From the NCBI RefSeq assembly GCF_000364445.2, contig NZ_CP043538.1:1247612-1311611 (forward strand): DNA of 64,000 nucleotides. Direction: 5' to 3'. Under the pieces are notes generated by a model that did no database searches, had not been told where the DNA came from, and saw only the letters and a program-made list of their open reading frames with translations. A program made the position numbers and the translations under genes. Shown in pieces: positions 60,122 to 64,000 of the stretch; the stretch's first letter is position 1; every line of letters starts with the position of its first letter. Origin of the DNA: Methylobacterium mesophilicum SR1.6/6 (GTDB taxonomy: Bacteria; Pseudomonadota; Alphaproteobacteria; Rhizobiales; Beijerinckiaceae).

Positions 60122-60702
60122 GGCGAGGTTGCGTGAACGGGCGAGGCGGATCGATGCGTCGAAGCAACAGGATCTGGAAAACGGCCGGTTGATCTTCGAT
60201 GAGCCGCCCTGTCCGGCGGGTTCGGCCTGCCCGTCGACCGTAGACGCCCTACCTGCGGGAGGCGCTCAATCGGGGCCTGTCGAAGGCAGTTAATAAAAAC
60301 TCTATTTCGTCGTGAAACGCTTTGAGCAGCTCAGCCGTTCTTAGGCGCGGTGCCGCATCGAGCATCGTGCTTCGCGTCGCTCACCGGTGCCGGCGGTCTC
60401 ACCTCCGCCGCCACCACCCGGTTCACGCGTAGTAGGCGTCTCGACTGCATAACTCCGACATTCCTCGTCGCGTTATCAGATCCGACGCAGTTGAGTAGAA
60501 AATACTGAGCGTTGAGGCCGCGCGGTCAGCGTCCCGCGTCTGAGGCCCAACTTTCATCATCCAAACTACGTACGCCTAGCCTGCCTGAGTGCGTGTAAAC
60601 AGCCAACATATTGTGTTGCGGAGACTGTTATTGCAGGTTATGACCGCTGCGATAAGCAATCGTTAACCGCTCGCCATTGGCCTCATCATAGGAGCTGAGA
60701 CC
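60122..60702. other. long leader region before the sugar transferase gene
   Basis: 580 nt with AT-rich patches (60290-60305, 60495-60510, 60590-60670) but no gene. Its length and the weak GTG start of the following gene suggest regulated expression of exopolysaccharide synthesis. No specific operator could be recognised. Confidence 0.4.
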
Positions 60703-61482
60703 GTGCTGACCCGTGTCGAGCCTCCCGCTTCCGCCGGATTTCCCGCGCCGCAGCGTCAGTCCGACATGGCTGACGCGGCCGAGCAGGTGGTTGGCCAAGT
60801 GAGCGAGGCGGCGGAGATCGTGGCGGGGGCGGTTCTGCCGGAGACGCCGTTCGTGGCGCGGGGGCTGCGCCTGGACTGGGCGACCAAGCGCAGCCTCGAC
60901 GTGAGTGTGGCGGCCACGGCTCTGTTCCTGCTGCTGCCGCTCCTTTTGCTGATCGCCCTGATGGTCTGGGCCGGCGACCGCAAGCCGCCGATCTACCGCC
61001 ACATGCGCCTGGGCCGGGACGGGCGCCGCTTCGGCTGCCTGAAGTTCCGCTCGATGGTCACCAACGGCGAGGCGGTGCTGGCGGCCCATCTGTCTGCCAA
61101 CCCGCGGGCGCGCACCGAGTGGGCGGAGACCCACAAGCTCACCGACGATCCGCGCGTGACCGCGATCGGCCAGGTGCTGCGCAAGACCTCGCTGGACGAG
61201 CTGCCCCAGCTCTGGAACGTGCTGCGCGGCGAGATGAGCCTGGTCGGCCCGCGGCCGATCGTTCCGGCGGAGGTGGCCCGCTACGGCCGGGCGTTCGCCA
61301 CCTGCTTCGCCGTGCCGCCGGGCGTGACCGGGCTGTGGCAGGTCTCGGGCCGCTCCGACACGACCTACGCCGAGCGCGTCGCGCTGGATCTCGACTACGC
61401 CACCCGCTGGAGCCTGCGCCGCGACCTCGTCATCATGCTGCGCACCATCCCGGCCGTCCTCGCCCAACGCGGAAGCCGCTGA
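60703..61482 (+). CDS. undecaprenyl-phosphate sugar phosphotransferase (exopolysaccharide), 259 aa
   Basis: GTG 60703. After a 55-residue leader, one membrane helix (VAATALFLLLPLLLLIALMVW) precedes the polyprenyl-glycosylphosphotransferase domain: PPIYRHMRLGRDGRRFGCLKFRSMV, VLRKTSLDELPQLWNVLRGEMSLVGPRPIVP and PPGVTGLWQVSGRSDTTYAERVALDLDYATRWSLRRDLVIMLRTI. It transfers the first sugar phosphate to the lipid carrier (ExoY/WbaP type). It is alone here; other exopolysaccharide genes are elsewhere. Confidence 0.93.
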   Translation: MLTRVEPPASAGFPAPQRQSDMADAAEQVVGQVSEAAEIVAGAVLPETPFVARGLRLDWATKRSLDVSVAATALFLLLPLLLLIALMVWAGDRKPPIYRHMRLGRDGRRFGCLKFRSMVTNGEAVLAAHLSANPRARTEWAETHKLTDDPRVTAIGQVLRKTSLDELPQLWNVLRGEMSLVGPRPIVPAEVARYGRAFATCFAVPPGVTGLWQVSGRSDTTYAERVALDLDYATRWSLRRDLVIMLRTIPAVLAQRGSR

Positions 61483-61913
61483 GCCCGCGCCGCAGGTCGC
61501 CCGGCAATCCCGGGACTTCACGGCTGCATGGAAGATCCAGGCTGATCACGCGGCCGGGCGGGTGTCGCAGGCCGCCGGACCGGTATCACGCACGGGATGT
61601 GAAGCGGCGCCGACCCGCGCGAGCGCTCTCCACGATCGGTCGGCTGCGTTCACCTGCGCGGCGACCGGATCGGAGGCCCTCTCTCGACCCCATGGCGTCG
61701 CCGCGGGAGCCTCCGGGGTGCCGGGCGTGATTGCACCGCACGACCGATGCGGAGGCCGCGCCTTCAGGATCCAGCAGGGTTCCGGGGGCGCTCAGTACAA
61801 CGCATCGCAGCGATCCGTGAACAGCCTTGTCCCATTGCGTGACAACGGGTCTGGTAAATGATTTGCTAAGCTCGATCGCCGGGCACGATCTCGGCGGTGA
61901 AGAGGGTCTTACC
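61483..61913. other. intergenic region
   Basis: 430 nt without a supported gene; only Arg/Ser/Pro-rich chance frames. The last 100 nt become AT-richer ahead of the small membrane protein gene at 61914. Confidence 0.35.
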
Positions 61914-62138
61914 GTGGACGAGGACGATTATCACGGGCGTTTCGACCCACTCTGGTACGACCGGGCCGAGCCCGATCTGCCGCCCGGGCTACTGCTGAAC
62001 GTGGCAGCCTATCTCTTCCTGATCCTGATGGCTGCGGTGGTCGTGGCCGCGCATGTGTATTGGATGCCGGACAGGGTGTGGTGCTGGGTCTCCCGGCGCA
62101 TCCAGCGCGGCGGTGCCGTCGGTGGCAATCGGTTCTGA
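61914..62138 (+). CDS. small membrane protein, 74 aa
   Basis: GTG 61914 after GAAGAGGGTC gives an acidic start (DEDDYHGRFDPLWYDRAEPDLPPG), one helix (LLNVAAYLFLILMAAVVVAAHVY) and a basic tail. The last 150 nt overlap the 3' end of a gene on the other strand, so at least one of the two is shorter than drawn. Function unknown. Confidence 0.55.
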   Translation: MDEDDYHGRFDPLWYDRAEPDLPPGLLLNVAAYLFLILMAAVVVAAHVYWMPDRVWCWVSRRIQRGGAVGGNRF

Positions 62139-62336
62139 GCGGCGGGCCGCTCCGGCGCTGACGGATGCCTGAGGCTCGGAGAAGCTTCGATCCTCCGGTA
62201 ACGGCTCCTCCGCGTTTATCGCGGGGTGCGATAGCTCATCATCCTCCTCGCGCATGATCGGCGCCGTGCGGCACAGCGTCCAGAACACGAGGAGCCCGAC
62301 GACGTAGAAGGCGGTGATCACGGCAGCCCAGAACAT
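61989..62336 (-). CDS. small membrane protein with hydrophilic tail, 115 aa
   Basis: ATG 62336 follows GACGGGAGGATC, a strong ribosome site. The start is one helix (FWAAVITAFYVVGLLVFWTL), then an acidic, disordered tail. The far C-terminus (His/Arg-rich) overlaps the opposite gene and reads like its shadow, so the true overlap needs attention. Function unknown. Confidence 0.5.
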   Translation of the reverse strand: MFWAAVITAFYVVGLLVFWTLCRTAPIMREEDDELSHPAINAEEPLPEDRSFSEPQASVSAGAARRSEPIATDGTAALDAPGDPAPHPVRHPIHMRGHDHRSHQDQEEIGCHVQQ

Positions 62337-62801
62337 GATCCTCCCGTCTTGAAACGATGGACGCGATCGTGCGCGCGTCGAAGCTGAGCATTATCGCGAA
62401 AAGCTTGCTCACGGGTCTCAGGGGTTCATGTAGTGTCAGACGGCCGGCTCGTTAGTGGAGATCGAACGCTTAATTTTTAGGCAGGGCTCCGTGTCTTTAA
62501 TCTTGGCCGGCGTCACAGTTCACAGCCGCGTTCGATCGGATCGGCTTTCAAGCCAAGCAGTATTCTTCGCCGCGATCATCAATCGTGTCGCAAATGCTGA
62601 TAAGAGAGTCGCGTCCCGCGATCCGGCAGCGTCTGATGCGGAGTGCTCTGGTCCGCTCGATGGCGCCGCCACGGCGGTTGTTCGCAGGCGGAGACAGCAC
62701 GGCGCTGTGGTGCAGCGCTTCAAGTCTGGCATTAATTGAGAAGAATCACAGATCGTGGTGTATTGGCAAGTATAGCAGCTCAGGATTTCGAATTCAGACG
62801 T
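62337..62801. other. AT-richer intergenic region
   Basis: 465 nt. A rightward frame (62455-62739) has no good ribosome site and mixed composition; I do not accept it as a gene. No hairpin with T-run seen. Confidence 0.35.
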
Positions 62802-62948
62802 TCAACGACTGGTGGGACGCGCCGGAGCGCGAGAAGGGGGCGACACGGCGTGTGCGTCGCCGTTCGACCGATCGCACGGAGCCTTGGTGCCGGGTCGCGG
62901 CACGCGCACCTCGACCAACTGACCGGTCAGGGGATTCAGGATCAGCAT
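62802..62948 (-). CDS. small protein, 48 aa
   Basis: Leftward ATG 62948 lies nine nucleotides after a perfect GGAGG. The product begins MLILNPLTGQLVEVRVPRPG, a beta-hairpin-like start seen in other short Methylobacterium proteins, followed by a Pro/Ser/Arg tail. Real on the strength of the ribosome site; function unknown. Confidence 0.55.
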   Translation of the reverse strand: MLILNPLTGQLVEVRVPRPGTKAPCDRSNGDAHAVSPPSRAPARPTSR

Positions 62949-63178
62949 GGTCGTGCGCCTCCGGTAAATGTGCTGGAAGAACGCTGACGGGTGCCGGCAG
63001 GATCACGCGATCCCGTGCAATTGCGCACAGTTGGTGAATGGTTCGTTTACCCTGCGAGCGACCCGGCGTCGGATAGGGACACAGGCCCGTTCCGGCGCGC
63101 GACATTCCGGTGGCCCGGATCAAGGATCGACCCGAGGACGTTCCCCACGGATCTACGGCTCACGAAAGGAGAATGGCC

Positions 63179-63463
63179 ATGGGTCTGACCGCGTTCGTCG
63201 TCTTCGTCGTTCCCTGGGCGCTGCTGGCCTTCTGGCTGACGCGGTCGCCGACTGCCCTTCGTCTGGGCACCCCCGCGGCGGCGTGGCGGCCCATCCCGAC
63301 CCAGCGCGATCTGGCGGCCGCACAGCGACGCGCCACGAATCCGCACCTATCGCGATCCAGAGCCGAGGCTGACTCGCCCGGCGGCTCCAGACATGGCGCG
63401 ACCGATCTGCCGGCAGGCGGCGCATTGCAGTCCAGCGTCGAGCCGACCGAGCCTGACGCCTGA
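63179..63463 (+). CDS. small membrane protein, 94 aa
   Basis: AAAGGAG at 63165-63171 favours ATG 63179 (MGLTAFVVFVVPWALLAFWL) over 63173. One N-terminal membrane helix and a hydrophilic, probably disordered tail. Resembles other short anchored proteins nearby. Function unknown. Confidence 0.6.
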   Translation: MGLTAFVVFVVPWALLAFWLTRSPTALRLGTPAAAWRPIPTQRDLAAAQRRATNPHLSRSRAEADSPGGSRHGATDLPAGGALQSSVEPTEPDA

Positions 63464-63828
63464 GTTTCGCGATGCGACCCGGTGCCAGCCCGGTGCCGGC
63501 CGGCCCCATTCCAGCGCGCGGTCGCGGACGGGCTGAGCGGCATGCGGCGGGGCGCCGGGTTCATGGCGTTCGCCAATTCAAAGCGGGACAAGCGGCAGGA
63601 CCGCGCCTGCAGGTCGGCTCAACACGACATCATCGGACGTTCCAGCCGATGGACCATTCATACCAAGTCGGTCGTTTTCTACTAGTGTTGCCACTGTATT
63701 GGCTGGCTTCGGATAACTTTTCCGAGAGCTTCACGAGACATGGCGGCCGATATGTTTGCCCCACGATGCAGGAGCTATCGCGACGGTTCGTCTGCACCAT
63801 CTATCTTGGCCGTAGCGAGGTGAAGCCT

Positions 63829-64000
63829 ATGCCCGTACGCTGCCAAGTCATTTGCGACGATGACGCGATACCGTCGGAGCACGATTTTCCGACGATGCCG
63901 CGAGCGGGCGACGTCTTCGTCTTTCCAGGCCAGTACTCTGTCTACGAGATAGCCGAAGTCCGCCACGAACTGGACGCCTCCGACGGCGCGGTCGGCTCCG
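63829..64000 (+). CDS. hypothetical protein, N-terminal part (runs off the right edge)
   Basis: ATG 63829 stands 5 nt after GAGGTGA. The frame stays open for 57 codons to the window end and reads MPVRCQVICDDDAIPSEHDF, then PRAGDVFVFPGQYSVYEIAEV. The composition is protein-like, with a beta-rich GDVFVFPG…YEIAEV centre of a kind seen in small DNA-associated or stress proteins. Family unknown; the gene is incomplete here. Confidence 0.55.
   Translation, partial: MPVRCQVICDDDAIPSEHDFPTMPRAGDVFVFPGQYSVYEIAEVRHELDASDGAVGS

Noticed and set aside
62455..62739. 94-codon rightward frame
   Set aside because: No ribosome site, no domain and irregular composition.

Overview
The window is high-GC DNA from an alphaproteobacterium, most likely Methylobacterium or Methylorubrum. 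The pointers are codon use, many short lipoprotein and stress-type genes, an arginase-UreD pair, an sorbosone-type PQQ dehydrogenase and a DUF2336 protein. It falls into three parts: chromosome (1-1671), a 35-kb integrated element (1672-36692), and chromosome again (36693-64000).

The element sits in the 3' half of a tRNA-Asn(GTT) gene. A perfect 55-bp repeat marks both ends: attL at 1672-1726 and attR at 36638-36692, the latter inside the intact tRNA. A tyrosine recombinase (35349-36554) lies next to attR. The right half looks like the early region of a temperate phage: a Cro/CI-type switch at 26196-27250, five matching operators split between the switch and a second promoter at 28353-28409, then a tightly overlapping rightward operon with an HNH nuclease, HD protein, SSB, radical SAM protein, zinc-finger proteins, a putative excisionase and the integrase. 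The middle holds a leftward replication block: a CHC2/Toprim primase, an SF3 (D5/P4-type) helicase and eight copies of the octamer GCGAAGGT next to it. The only morphogenesis gene I see is one minor tail protein Z-like gene (16469-17074). Terminase, portal, capsid and tail genes are absent, so this is a replication-competent-looking satellite or a prophage whose structural block was replaced.

The left third of the element (about 1.7-15 kb) is accessory cargo, partly AT-rich. It holds a four-helix membrane protein, three leftward genes for exported or membrane proteins, and a large membrane-anchored P-loop NTPase of STAND architecture with 42-residue TPR-like repeats (5183-8630). That NTPase gene lies between the two ends of a broken dnaQ-like gene: Exo I end at 4781, Exo III end at 8701-9021. 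It carries two apparent 1-nt deletions, both in CCCC runs. It is the best candidate here for an uncharacterised, possibly anti-phage, system. A DUF2493-like pseudogene with an in-frame amber codon sits just to its left.

The right chromosomal part is ordinary: a chemoreceptor, tRNA-Cys, ureD and arginase, an OmpR/EnvZ-type two-component pair, acyl-CoA dehydrogenase, a GH15 glycosidase, DUF2336 and transglycosylase genes, flavin reductase and nitroreductase, DMT transporters, a PRC-barrel protein, a SpoT-like HD protein, a DUF2231 protein with a sorbosone-type dehydrogenase, many tiny exported proteins, a molybdenum oxidoreductase fragment and an undecaprenyl-phosphate sugar transferase.
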